Source of the DNA: an uncultured Clostridia bacterium | GTDB taxonomy: Bacteria > Bacillota > Clostridia > Christensenellales > Pumilibacteraceae | Assembly: GCA_947066105.1 (NCBI GenBank) | Contig: CAMSYM010000018.1 | Location: 1-38,283, forward strand | Direction: 5' to 3' | DNA: 38,283 bases | Shown: positions 8,970 to 19,552 of the stretch, piece by piece | How the letters are laid out: the number at the start of each line of letters is the position of its first letter | Numbering within the stretch: the stretch's first letter is position 1 | Program-made: the position numbers and the translations under genes | The notes under the pieces: model-generated | Told to the model about the DNA's origin: nothing | Database searches by the model: none | The model's input: the letters and a program-made list of their open reading frames with translations, nothing else

Positions 8970-9086
8970 CCCCATCATCTCGACCGAAACGAGCGTATGC
9001 GAGTGTAGTGGAGAGATCTAGGCGTTAGCCGCACATTACTCACTCACCGCGTAGCGGTCATCAATTCCGAATTCCGAATTACTTAT
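8970..9086. repeat. Truncated inverted-repeat element (L arm and core, no R arm)
   Basis: The L arm and core match 4764-4880. The element stops at ATTCCGAATTACTTATCG, where the large duplication ends. Confidence 0.7.
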
Positions 9087-9119
9087 CGTCGTCGATACTT
9101 GCGCATTGACGACGATAAG
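9082..9119. terminator. Perfect 12-bp stem-loop behind the DUF3788-like gene
   Basis: CTTATCGTCGTC (9082-9093) and GACGACGATAAG (9108-9119) are perfect inverted repeats with a 14-nt loop, 24 bp behind the stop codon of the minus-strand gene at 9144. There is no T-run on the minus strand, so intrinsic termination is uncertain. It also marks the edge of the repeat region. Confidence 0.45.
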
Positions 9120-9143
9120 ATTTCTCGCGTTTATAATAAAAAT

Positions 9144-9545
9144 CTATTTGTCGAATTTTCTTTTTGTGCCGAGCAGTTTTATAAAATCGTCGATAAGCGG
9201 TTGCTCTATCGGGAAAACCGCTGTTTTGACGTTGTCTTTTTCGGGTGCGGCGGCATACGCGGCGGTAATCCGTTCGGGCATATCGTTCAGTACGCTTGCC
9301 GAATGATCGCGCTCGGTTTCATCGAATGCGACCGTAAGATATATTTTTTTGTTTTCTACGCTCAATGCGCACAGCGTTTTGCCGTTCGTTTCGTACTTGC
9401 ATTCGACGTAGCCGTTATCGTCGACGCGCCACTTTGCGTCGGCGACGTATCTGTCCTCTATCGCACAGCGCATTTCCGTCCAATCGTCGAAAGCGCCCCA
9501 GCCGATGATATCTATCAGCTCTTTGTCTTTTACTTGTTCCGTCAT
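9144..9545 (-). CDS. Small cytosolic protein, DUF3788-like
   Basis: 133 aa, no signal peptide or membrane segment. The order of elements resembles DUF3788 proteins: an N-terminal acidic helix region, a central beta-rich part with KTLCALSVENKKIYLTVAF, and a C-terminal helix ending IKLLGTKRKFDK. DUF3788 has no established function. The start is supported by AAAGGAG 8 bp upstream. It is the last gene of a likely operon with the membrane protein (52 bp away) and the rubredoxin-type flavin reductase. The family call is from memory of the pattern only. Confidence 0.7.
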   Translation of the reverse strand: MTEQVKDKELIDIIGWGAFDDWTEMRCAIEDRYVADAKWRVDDNGYVECKYETNGKTLCALSVENKKIYLTVAFDETERDHSASVLNDMPERITAAYAAAPEKDNVKTAVFPIEQPLIDDFIKLLGTKRKFDK

Positions 9546-9597
9546 ATCGATAACTCCTTTATAAAAAATTTTTATTTATTGTCGGCTTTGCCGCATT

Positions 9598-9936
9598 TTA
9601 AAAATTTGTCGAAAATATCCGTTCCGAGCGAAGCGTTCCGTCGTCGCCGAGTATGTCGAGCAATGTTCCCGCGAATATCGCGACGAACGACGCGGCAAAA
9701 ACCGCCATTATCCCGTTGCCGACAACGAAAAATATGTTTATAAAGCTCGACTTTGCAAGTACGGAATTAAGTCCCAACCCGAACAAGACCGCGTTTAAGA
9801 CCGAAAAAACCGAAAACAGCAAAACATATCTTCGCGTCGACAGCCACGCCGTTTCGGACCGCCGCATTTCGGAAACTATCGGCGCGCTCGGCGCACCGTC
9901 CGTTGCGACGTATGATCTTTCCGTCTTTTCTTCCAT
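9598..9936 (-). CDS. Small membrane protein, two predicted helices
   Basis: 112 aa, not recognised. A polar N-terminus of about 35 residues precedes two hydrophobic segments (about 37-57 and 65-93), followed by a short charged tail. It lies 24 bp behind the flavin reductase-rubredoxin gene and is probably co-transcribed. The ribosome site is weak and no better in-frame start was found, so the exact N-terminus is uncertain. Confidence 0.65.
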   Translation of the reverse strand: MEEKTERSYVATDGAPSAPIVSEMRRSETAWLSTRRYVLLFSVFSVLNAVLFGLGLNSVLAKSSFINIFFVVGNGIMAVFAASFVAIFAGTLLDILGDDGTLRSERIFSTNF

Positions 9937-9960
9937 ACCGTTAACCGCCGCGAAAAAGCG

Positions 9961-10602
9961 TCAGATCTCTTCAAACAGCTCCGTACCGACGCCGCATATC
10001 GGGCATTGATACCCGTCGGGCAATTGCTCGCCTTCGTACACATACCCGCAAAGCGTGCATTTGAATTTACGTGCAGGCTTTGCCGCGGTCGATCCCGCCG
10101 CCGTATCGGCATTGTAAGTCGGCGCATTCTTCGGACTCGAACCTTTGATGACTTTATGATAATAGTCGTACGTCATCTGCTCGCGGTCGCCGAACATTTC
10201 CGAGCCTGCGAGCTTACCCAAAAACACCGTATGCGTGGGAGTTTCCCATATGTCGATAACGTCGCAAGCAAAATATCCGCAACCGTCGGTTATCACGGGA
10301 AGCTTGTCGCACACCTTCCAATCAATGCCGTCGAACTTATCGCAGTCCCTGCCCGACTTGAAGCCGAGCGCGCCGATCAACTTGGGATCGCTGTCCTTTG
10401 CGAGTACCGACACCGCGAACTTGCCCGTGAGCTTGATGCACTCGTTGGTATAATTGTCGTGATGGATACTGACGGCAAAAGTAGCGGGTTCGGCGGTGAC
10501 CTGTATCGCGCAGTTTGCGATACAGCCCTTGGGCTCGCCGTCGCGCCACGCGGTGACTGCGTACACGCCGTAAGATAGTTTTTGAGTTATGTCCTTTGCC
10601 AT
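9961..10602 (-). CDS. Flavin reductase-rubredoxin fusion (high-molecular-weight rubredoxin type)
   Basis: 213 aa. Residues 1-150 form an FMN-binding split-barrel flavin reductase domain (start MAKDITQKLSYGVYAVTA, core NCAIQVTAEPATFAVSI). After a low-complexity linker, residues about 178-211 are a rubredoxin with both Fe ligand pairs, CTLCGY and CPICGV. Fusions of this type (Hrb) pass electrons from NAD(P)H through FMN to the rubredoxin and on to flavodiiron proteins that remove O2 or NO in anaerobes. No flavodiiron gene is in the window. It is first in a minus-strand operon with a strong promoter (10622-10650) and AAGGAG 8 bp before ATG. Confidence 0.93.
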   Translation of the reverse strand: MAKDITQKLSYGVYAVTAWRDGEPKGCIANCAIQVTAEPATFAVSIHHDNYTNECIKLTGKFAVSVLAKDSDPKLIGALGFKSGRDCDKFDGIDWKVCDKLPVITDGCGYFACDVIDIWETPTHTVFLGKLAGSEMFGDREQMTYDYYHKVIKGSSPKNAPTYNADTAAGSTAAKPARKFKCTLCGYVYEGEQLPDGYQCPICGVGTELFEEI

Positions 10603-10621
10603 GATCGCTCCTTACTGTATC

Positions 10622-10650
10622 ATTATATCACGTTATGCCGCCCGCGTCAA
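10622..10650 (-). promoter_or_regulatory. Promoter of the flavin reductase-rubredoxin operon
   Basis: On the minus strand TTGACG (10645-10650), a 17-bp spacer and TATAAT (10622-10627). The start codon is about 20 bp downstream. It is divergent from the promoter at 10711-10740. Confidence 0.85.
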
Positions 10651-10710
10651 TACCATTCGCCGAAAAATATAACGTAATTTTGTCGAGCGGGCGCGGATAA
10701 ATGCAATTGC

Positions 10711-10740
10711 TTGACAAACGCGCGCGCTATCATATATAAT
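10711..10740 (+). promoter_or_regulatory. Promoter of the BadF/HgdC-type gene
   Basis: TTGACA (10711-10716) and TATAAT (10735-10740) are separated by 18 bp. The start codon at 10872 leaves a leader of roughly 125 nt. It contains the stem GCGTAC/GTACGC around a 9-nt loop near 10766-10787, whose role is unknown. Confidence 0.8.
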
Positions 10741-10871
10741 AGTGTAGTGTCGGGCGTTGAGCGCGTACGTTGTGCATGTACGCACGCGACCCGCACAACG
10801 GATCGCACCGAATATCCGCGCCGCGCCGCGCAGAGCATTTCGGTCGACCGCACTTTCGGGATGATCAATTT

Positions 10872-13800
10872 ATGTATCGAATAGGTTTGGACATAGGTTC
10901 TACCACAATAAAAACGGCGGTACTCGACGAAAACGACAAGCTCGTGCATTCGAGCTACGAACGGCACAATTCGGACGTGCGCGCCACTTTATACAACGTA
11001 CTGAAAAATCTATTAAAGTCGTACGACGAATTTACGATCACCGTGACGGGATCGGGCGGTATCTCCGTGTCCGAATGGCTGAGCATACCGTTCGTGCAGG
11101 AAGTCATAGCGGGCGTAGAAGCTATAAAACGCCTTATTCCCGAAACCGACGTCGCCATAGAACTCGGCGGCGAGGACGCCAAGATAACGTATCTTAAAGG
11201 CGGCGTAGACCAGCGCATGAACGGAACGTGCGCGGGCGGCACGGGCGCGTTTATCGATCAAATGGCGGTGCTTTTAAACACCGACGCGCACGGACTCAAC
11301 GAGCTTGCAAAGGACGCGACCATCATCTACCCCATCGCGTCGCGTTGCGGCGTTTTTGCCAAGTCGGACATACAACCGCTGATCAACGACGGCGCGAAAA
11401 AATCGGATATAGCCGCGTCGGTATTTCAGTCGGTAGTCAATCAAACGATATCCGGGCTTGCGTGCGGCAAGCCTATACGCGGCAACGTCGCTTTTCTCGG
11501 CGGTCCGTTGCACTTTTTGAGCGAGCTTGGACACCGATTCACTGTCACGCTCAAACCCGAAAAAGCGATATTCCCCGAAAACTCGCAAGTGTTCAACGCC
11601 ATAGGCGCGGCGTTTAAATCGGAAAAAGCGTTCACTTCCGCAGAACTGCTCGAAAAGCTCGAACAAGTCAAAAACGTAGGCGAACAGGAAGTGACGCGGC
11701 TCGATCCGCTGTTCAAGGATAAGGACGAGCTTACGGCGTTCCGTTTGCGGCACAGCAAGGTAGCCATACCGTTCGCCGACATAAAAGCGCACAAGGGCGC
11801 GGCGTTTTTGGGTATAGACGCAGGGTCTACGACCACAAAGGTAGCGCTCATCGACAAAGACGGCGGGCTGTTGTATTCTTGGTACGGCTCCAATTCGGGC
11901 GATCCGCTCGCGTCCGTCACAGATATAGTCAAGCAGATATACGAGCTTTTACCGCCCGAAGCGTACATAGGCTACGGCACTATCACGGGCTACGGCGAAA
12001 GCCTTATCAAAACGGCGCTCGATCTCGACAACGGCGAAATAGAAACGATGGCGCATCTCACCGCGTCCCAACAGATATTGCCGGGCGTGGAGTTTTTGCT
12101 CGACATCGGCGGACAGGACATGAAGTGCCTGCGCATAAAAAACGGGGTCATCACGGATATACTTCTCAACGAGGCGTGTTCGTCGGGTTGCGGAAGCTTT
12201 ATAGAAACGTTCGCCAAAGCGATAGGCACGGACGCCGAGCAGTTCGCCAAGATCGGATTGCAGTCGAGCGCGCCCGTCGATCTCGGCTCGCGTTGCACCG
12301 TGTTTATGAATTCGCGCGTCAAGCAGGCGCAAAAGGAAGGCGCGACCGTCGCGGATATTTCCGCGGGACTCGCCTATTCGGTAGTTAAGAACGCGCTGTT
12401 CAAGGTAATAAAACTGCGCGACGCCAAGGAAATGGGCAGTAAGATCATCGTTCAGGGCGGCACTTTTCTCAACGAGTCGGTCTTGCGCGCGTTCGAGCTT
12501 GTTTCGGGACGCGAAGTCGTCCGCCCCAATCAAGCGGGGCTTATGGGCGCTTACGGCGCGGCGCTTATCAGCCGCAACAATTATACGGGCGGCAAAAGCA
12601 CGATAAAGACCAAAGAACAACTCGAAAAATTCCGCGTGGTAAAGTCGTCGCGGCGTTGCGAAAAATGCGGGAATCACTGCCTTTTGACCATATCGGAATT
12701 CGACGACGGGCGCACGTTTATTTCCAACAACCGTTGCGACCGCGGCGGTAACGCGCCCGAAAAAACGGTGCAAAAATTGCCCGATATGTTCGACGAAAAG
12801 TACAAACGGCTGTTTGCATACTGCCGACCGTTGCCCGAAGACAAAGCGCCGCGCGGCGTGATAGGCATTCCGCGCGTACTCAATCTTTACGAAAACTATC
12901 CGTACTGGTTCACTCTGTTCACCGAGCTCGGTTACTCGGTAAAGCTGTCGCCGCGCAGTACGCGCGACGTGTATTCGCTGGGCATAGAGACCATGCCGTC
13001 CGAATCGGTATGCTATCCCGCAAAAATAGCGCACGGGCATGTTCAAGCGCTTATCGATGCGGGCGTTAAATTTATATTTTATCCGTGCTTGCCGTACGAA
13101 CGCAAGGAAGACCCCAATGCGGACAACCATTACAACTGCCCCGTCGTCGGCTCGTATCCCGAAGTGATACGGCTCAACATGCGCGACGAGTTTATAAAAA
13201 ACAACGTTACGTTCGCCGCGCCCGTTTTGCCGATAGCGAGCAAAACGCGCATGATCGCGCGGCTCAAACAGGAATTCCCCGATATCCCAAGATCGCATAT
13301 TTCGCGTGCGGTCAAAAAGGCATACGAAGCGCAGGACGATTTTAACGCATGGTCGCGCCGTCGCGGCGAAGAGATAGTCAAGCTGTTGGACGAAACGGGC
13401 GGACACGGCATAGTGCTTGCGGGTCGCCCGTATCATCTCGATCCGGAGATCAACCACGGCGTGTCGCAAATGATCAACTCCTACGGGTTTGCGGTACTGA
13501 CCGAGGACAGCGTCGCGCACCTTAACAAAGCGCCGCGCCCGCTACGCGTGGTCGATCAGTGGACGTATCATTCGCGGCTGTATTCCGCCGCCAACTTTGT
13601 GAGAACGCGCAATAATCTCGATCTCGTTCAGCTCAACTCGTTCGGGTGCGGACTGGACGCCGTGACCACCGACCAGGTGCAAGAACTTTTGGAAGCGGCG
13701 AACAAGGTATACACTCTGCTCAAAATCGACGAGGTGAGCAATCTCGGCGCGGCGCGTATCCGTATACGCTCGCTCATGGCGGTCATAAAGGACAGACAGC

Positions 13801-15048
13801 TAAAAAACATCGAGGCTAAAACGCCCGCGCCGCAAGCGACGCGCGTCACGTTCACGGAGCAAATGCGCGACGCATATACGATACTGTCGCCGCAGATCTC
13901 GCCGTATCACCTTAACTTCGTGCAAGCGGCTATGCGCAACAACGGTTATCGCATGGAAGTTTTGCCAGACAGCCGCGACGCGGTCGCAACGGGCTTGAAG
14001 TACGTCAACAACGACGCATGCTACCCCACCGTGATCGTAGTCGGACAGGTAATGAACGCATTGCTGTCGGGCAAGTACGACCTTGACCGCACCGCCGTTA
14101 TAATGACGCAGACGGGCGGCGGGTGCAGAGCGACCAACTACATAGCGCTGATACGCCGCGCGCTCAAAAGCGCGGGCATGCCGCAAGTTCCCGTCGTTTC
14201 GCTGTCCGCGCAAGGACTGGAAAAAAATCCGGGATTCAAAATCACGTTGCCGCTTATAAAGTCGCTAATCAACTCGCTCGTTTACGGCGATCTTTTGATG
14301 CGGTGCTTATACCGCGTACGACCTTACGAAGCCAACGTCGGCGAGACGCAGGCGCTGTACGAAAAGTGGAACAAACTGCTCGTGTCCGAATTCGAGCGCG
14401 GCAACGTTCCCGCAAAAAAACACTGCGCGCAAATAGTCAAGGAGTTCGACGCAATACCCACGCTCGATATAGTAAAACCGCGCGTCGGCATCGTCGGGGA
14501 GATCTTGGTCAAGTTCCACCCGCTCGCAAACAACTATGCGGTCGAGCTTGTGGAACGCGAGGGCGGAGAAGCCGTCGTACCCGACCTACTCGACTTTTTC
14601 CTTTATTCGCTGTACAACACAACGATCAAGCACGATCTGTTGGACGGCAAAGGAACGAGCAAAACGATCTCCGATATAGGCATTTCCATCGTCGAGCGCA
14701 TGCGCCGTCCGATGGTAAAAGCGCTCGAAGGCACTAAGTTCGGCACGCCGTCGCGCATACAAAAGCTCGCGGCGAGCGCAAAGGATGTGACGTCGCTGGG
14801 AACTATGGTCGGCGAAGGCTGGTTCCTTACCGCCGAGATGCTCGAACTGATAGCCGAAGGCGCGCCCAATATCATATGCATGCAACCGTTCGCTTGCCTG
14901 CCCAATCACGTGACGGGCAAAGGCGTTATGAAAGAGCTTAAACGCCGCTACCCGCAAGCGAACATCGTCGCGGTAGACTACGATCCGGGCGCGAGCGAGG
15001 TCAATCAGGTAAACCGCATCAAGCTGATGATGTCCGTCGCGCACGATA

Positions 15049-15059
<11 letters not shown>
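10872..15059 (+). CDS. BadF/HgdC-type acyl-CoA dehydratase activase fusion protein (about 1400 aa)
   Basis: 1395 aa. Two ASKHA ATPase activase units are fused. The first starts IGLDIGSTTIKTAVL (residue 3) and the second GIDAGSTTTKVALI (about 312). Both keep the cysteines that hold the bridging [4Fe-4S] cluster in HgdC: GTCAGGTGAF and SRCGVF in unit 1, EACSSGCGSF and SRCTVF in unit 2. CEKCGNHC follows near 595, then a DUF2229 segment (GIPRVLNLYENYPYW, about 662) and a long dehydratase-like C-terminus. Activases of this family use ATP to inject an electron into 2-hydroxyacyl-CoA dehydratases. The substrate of these giant fusions is not established. The start at 10872 was chosen because homologues begin at this motif; an upstream in-frame ATG at 10770 has no ribosome site. 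Confidence 0.92.
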
Positions 15060-16580
<1,521 letters not shown>

Positions 16581-16611
16581 TCAAACACAAAACGATCGAA
16601 TTATGACATAC

Positions 16612-16649
16612 AAGCCGACGTAGCCGCGCATACAGAGCGACGTCGGCTT
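16612..16649 (+). terminator. Stem-loop between purA and the ABC exporter
   Basis: AAGCCGACGT (16612-16621) and ACGTCGGCTT (16640-16649) form a perfect 10-bp stem with an 18-nt loop. Only AAATTTA follows, not a clear T-run. It lies 12 bp before the ABC gene start and 31 bp behind purA. It may be a weak terminator or processing site that lowers ABC expression. Confidence 0.5.
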
Positions 16650-16661
16650 AAATTTAGGGCA

Positions 16662-18428
16662 ATGAAAAAACCGATACGAAAAAACAAAAAACAAGGGCTT
16701 TTGCGACGGTTTGTAAGTTACTACAAACCGCATAAAAAATTGTTTGCCATCGACATGGTCTGCGCGTTTATAATATCCGCGCTCAACCTTGTTTATCCGT
16801 ATGTCACAAAAGAAATAATAAACAATTACGTGCCTAACCGTCTTATGACCATGCTGTTATCGGCGGCGGGGTTTCTTATCGGATTCTACCTGCTTAAAGC
16901 GGGACTTAATTACTTTTTGCACTCTTGGGGACACATTGTCGGCGTACGCATACAATCAGACATGCGGCGCGAGCTGTTTGCGCACCTGCAAAAATTGCCG
17001 TTTTGCTACTTCGACGACAACAAAACGGGCGTGATCATGAGCCGCATGACAAACGATCTGTTCCAAGTGTCCGAGCTTGCGCACCACGGACCGGAAGACG
17101 TGTTTTTATCGCTTATAACAATGATCGGAGCGTTTGCCGTACTCGCCACGATAAACATATATCTCGTACTTATCGTGTTTGCGTTTATTCCGATTTTCGT
17201 ACTGTTCGCGCTGTTGATGCGCAAGCACATGAACAAGGTTTATAAAGAAGCGCGCGCGGCGCAGGGCGAAATAACCGCGGATATAGAAAGCGCGATTTCC
17301 GGCATGCGAGTATCGCGCGCATACACCGCGCAGGAACACGAACAACAAAAGTTCGACGTCGGCAACGGTAAATTCGTAGAGTGCCGAAAACGTCAATTTA
17401 TTTTGCTGGGAAAGTTCCACTCGTCCATGACGTTTTTTACCGATTTCCTGTATTTTATCGTACTGTTCGCAGGCGGGCTGTTTTTTTATTACGGAAAGAT
17501 CAACGTCGGCGACTTTACCGCATTCGTGCTGTACGTAAGCACGCTTATCACGCCGATACGCACGCTTATTACGATATACGACCAGATCCAAGAGGGCGCG
17601 ACGGGCTTTAAACGGTTTTGCGACATTATGGACGTAGAGCCGGAAAAGCAAGCCCCCGACGCGATTTCGCCAAACAAGCTCGACGGGCATATCGTTTTCG
17701 ACAACGTAACGTTCGGCTATAAAAATTCGGACGGCGACGGCGATACGACGGTCATACGCGATTTCTCGCTCGAAATCCACGCGGGAAAAACAGTGGCGCT
17801 CGTCGGTCCGTCGGGCGGCGGCAAGACCACGCTGTGCCATCTTATCCCCCGCTTTTACGAGATAGACGACGGCTGTATAAAGATAGACGGACACGATATT
17901 CGCAAACTCGACCGCAACGTATTGCGCCGCAATATCGGCATAGTTCAACAGGACGTGTATTTGTTCAACGGCACTGTCAAAGAAAATATCGCGTACGGCG
18001 ATTTTACCGCAAGCGACGACCGAATAATCGCCGCCGCCAAAAGAGCTAACATCCACGACTATATCATGTCCATGCCCAACGGCTACGACACCGAAGTCGG
18101 CGAACGCGGCGTCAAGCTTTCGGGCGGACAAAAACAGCGCATTTCGATAGCGCGCGCGTTCCTTAAAAACCCGCCGATCTTGATACTCGACGAAGCTACG
18201 TCCGCGCTCGACAACGCGACCGAAATGCTGATACAGGGCGCGCTCGCCGAACTGTCAAACGGCAGAACGACGCTCGTCGTGGCGCACCGTCTTTCCACGG
18301 TAAAAAACGCCGACGAGATAATCGTCATAACGCAAAACGGTGCGGAAGAACGCGGCACGCACGAGCAGCTGATGGCGAACAACGGTATTTATAAAACGCT
18401 GTACGACTATCAGTTTAAAAACCTATAA
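16662..18428 (+). CDS. ABC exporter, fused membrane and ATPase domains
   Basis: 588 aa. Residues about 15-310 form a type IV ABC exporter membrane domain with six predicted helices and the coupling region ISGMRVSRAYTAQEHE. The ATPase domain follows: Walker A GPSGGGKTT (about 381-389), signature LSGGQKQR (about 485), Walker B ILILDEATSALD (about 506) and the switch His in VVAHRLST. All catalytic motifs are intact, so a homodimer can be active. The family includes lipid, peptide and multidrug exporters (MsbA/BmrA-like), and the substrate cannot be told from the sequence. Expression may come partly from purA read-through. Confidence 0.93.
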   Translation: MKKPIRKNKKQGLLRRFVSYYKPHKKLFAIDMVCAFIISALNLVYPYVTKEIINNYVPNRLMTMLLSAAGFLIGFYLLKAGLNYFLHSWGHIVGVRIQSDMRRELFAHLQKLPFCYFDDNKTGVIMSRMTNDLFQVSELAHHGPEDVFLSLITMIGAFAVLATINIYLVLIVFAFIPIFVLFALLMRKHMNKVYKEARAAQGEITADIESAISGMRVSRAYTAQEHEQQKFDVGNGKFVECRKRQFILLGKFHSSMTFFTDFLYFIVLFAGGLFFYYGKINVGDFTAFVLYVSTLITPIRTLITIYDQIQEGATGFKRFCDIMDVEPEKQAPDAISPNKLDGHIVFDNVTFGYKNSDGDGDTTVIRDFSLEIHAGKTVALVGPSGGGKTTLCHLIPRFYEIDDGCIKIDGHDIRKLDRNVLRRNIGIVQQDVYLFNGTVKENIAYGDFTASDDRIIAAAKRANIHDYIMSMPNGYDTEVGERGVKLSGGQKQRISIARAFLKNPPILILDEATSALDNATEMLIQGALAELSNGRTTLVVAHRLSTVKNADEIIVITQNGAEERGTHEQLMANNGIYKTLYDYQFKNL

Positions 18429-18466
18429 TACCGTTCATAGTCGATTTTATATAACAAATTTATACT

Positions 18467-18501
18467 ATAAAAAACGGAGCTGTACAAACAACAGTTCCGT
18501 T
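18467..18501 (-). terminator. Intrinsic terminator behind the Sel1-repeat gene
   Basis: AACGGAGCTGT (18473-18483) pairs with ACAGTTCCGTT (18491-18501) with one G-U. On the minus strand the stem is followed by TTTTTT. It ends the RnlA-like/CTP-synthase-like/Sel1 cluster. In the other direction it may also slow transcripts from the ABC gene. Confidence 0.8.
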
Positions 18502-18533
18502 CAATTTATCATTTATCGAAGCGTCCGAGATAT

Positions 18534-19526
18534 TTATTCCGATCGTGCGCGACCGCCGCCCGACGCTTGCCTATACAGTTCTGCGGCTTTATCGACGTCA
18601 CGAGCGACGCCGACGCCTTTTTCGTAACACTCGGCTAACAACGCCTGTGCGCCCGCATGCTCGGCGTGCGCCGCATTACCGAGCCAATATACCGCCGTGG
18701 ATGGGTTTTTATCGACGCCGACGTTGTTCAGATAACACTTGCCCAATTCGTACCACGCATCGGCAACGCCGCATATCCCCGCTTTTTCGAACCACTCGAA
18801 AGCGCGCGGTTTATCGACGGCAACGCCTCTACCGTACATCAAGCACATGCCGTACTCGTATTCGCCGAACGGCTCTTTGCCTTGCGCCGAGCCTTTGAAC
18901 CATTCTGACGCGGCGCGCTCGTCTCTGCCGACGATATCGCCGTCGCGATATATTGTGCCGAGCATATACATTGCGCCGGCATGCCCGAGCGCGGCGGCAC
19001 GGTCATACAGCTCCAACGCCTTTTGCCCGTTCTTTTCGACGCCGTCGCCGTGCAAGTACGAATATGCCATATTCAGCATTGCGTCCGCATTGTCTTTTTC
19101 TGCCGCAAGCCCGTAGTATTCCCACGCTTTTGCCCTGTCGCGCACGACGCCGCGACCCTCGTCGTAGCACACGCCGATATCGTTTAACGCGGCGACATTC
19201 CCGTTTTTTGCCGCTTCGCAGTACCATTTGAACGCGCGTTCGGGATCTTCGTCTCTGCCTATCCCCGCATCGAAGCAAGTACCGAACAGCTCTTGCGCGT
19301 CGGCATTGCCAAGGACTGCCGCGTCGCCGTAATTATCGGCGGCTTTTTTAACGTCCGATCGTACGCCGCGTCCGTCGAAATAGCATTTGCCGACGTACAG
19401 CTTTGCTTCGGCATGTCCAAGCTCCGCGGCTTTACAAAACAGCTTGAACGCCTTTTTGTATTTTTCGGCTTTATACAGTTCGAGCGCGCGCTCGAACAAC
19501 GCCGTCGCTTTTTGGGAATTTTCCAC
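18534..19526 (-). CDS. Sel1-repeat (TPR-like) protein
   Basis: 330 aa, made of about eight Sel1-type helical repeats of 35-37 residues (pattern A...LG..Y..G.GV..D...A..WY..AA). There is no signal peptide or membrane segment, so it is cytosolic. Sel1 repeats are protein-binding scaffolds; in bacteria they occur in signalling and secretion contexts. The start codon is GTG with only a weak ribosome site. It is the last gene of a minus-strand cluster, 26 bp behind the CTP-synthase-like gene, and is followed by a terminator. The partner is unknown; the two co-transcribed proteins are obvious candidates (inference). Confidence 0.88.
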   Translation of the reverse strand: MENSQKATALFERALELYKAEKYKKAFKLFCKAAELGHAEAKLYVGKCYFDGRGVRSDVKKAADNYGDAAVLGNADAQELFGTCFDAGIGRDEDPERAFKWYCEAAKNGNVAALNDIGVCYDEGRGVVRDRAKAWEYYGLAAEKDNADAMLNMAYSYLHGDGVEKNGQKALELYDRAAALGHAGAMYMLGTIYRDGDIVGRDERAASEWFKGSAQGKEPFGEYEYGMCLMYGRGVAVDKPRAFEWFEKAGICGVADAWYELGKCYLNNVGVDKNPSTAVYWLGNAAHAEHAGAQALLAECYEKGVGVARDVDKAAELYRQASGGGRARSE

Positions 19527-19552
19527 GTCTGTTCGCCCGATCGATACAAAAT

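Larger units (their letters stand above)
985..9086. repeat. Tandem duplication of a two-gene cassette with its repeat arms
   Basis: Unit A (about 985-4880) and unit B (about 5395-9086) each hold, on the minus strand, an exported protein gene followed by an LRR lipoprotein gene, with an L arm after the lipoprotein and an R-like arm before the promoter. The offset is 4206 bp at the promoter and 4409 bp at the 3' end, explained by a 210-bp length difference of the lipoproteins. The promoter, signal-peptide codons and about 400 bp upstream are practically identical between units. The mature part of the exported protein and the N-terminal third of the lipoprotein have diverged strongly. Confidence 0.85.

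Noticed and set aside
10770-10871. N-terminal extension of the BadF/HgdC-type protein
   Set aside because: No ribosome site precedes 10770, and family members begin with the ATPase motif found right after 10872.
11949-13520. Long open frame antisense to the BadF/HgdC-type gene
   Set aside because: It is a codon-bias shadow: the sense gene has clear conserved motifs throughout, and the antisense frame has no recognisable domain or ribosome site.
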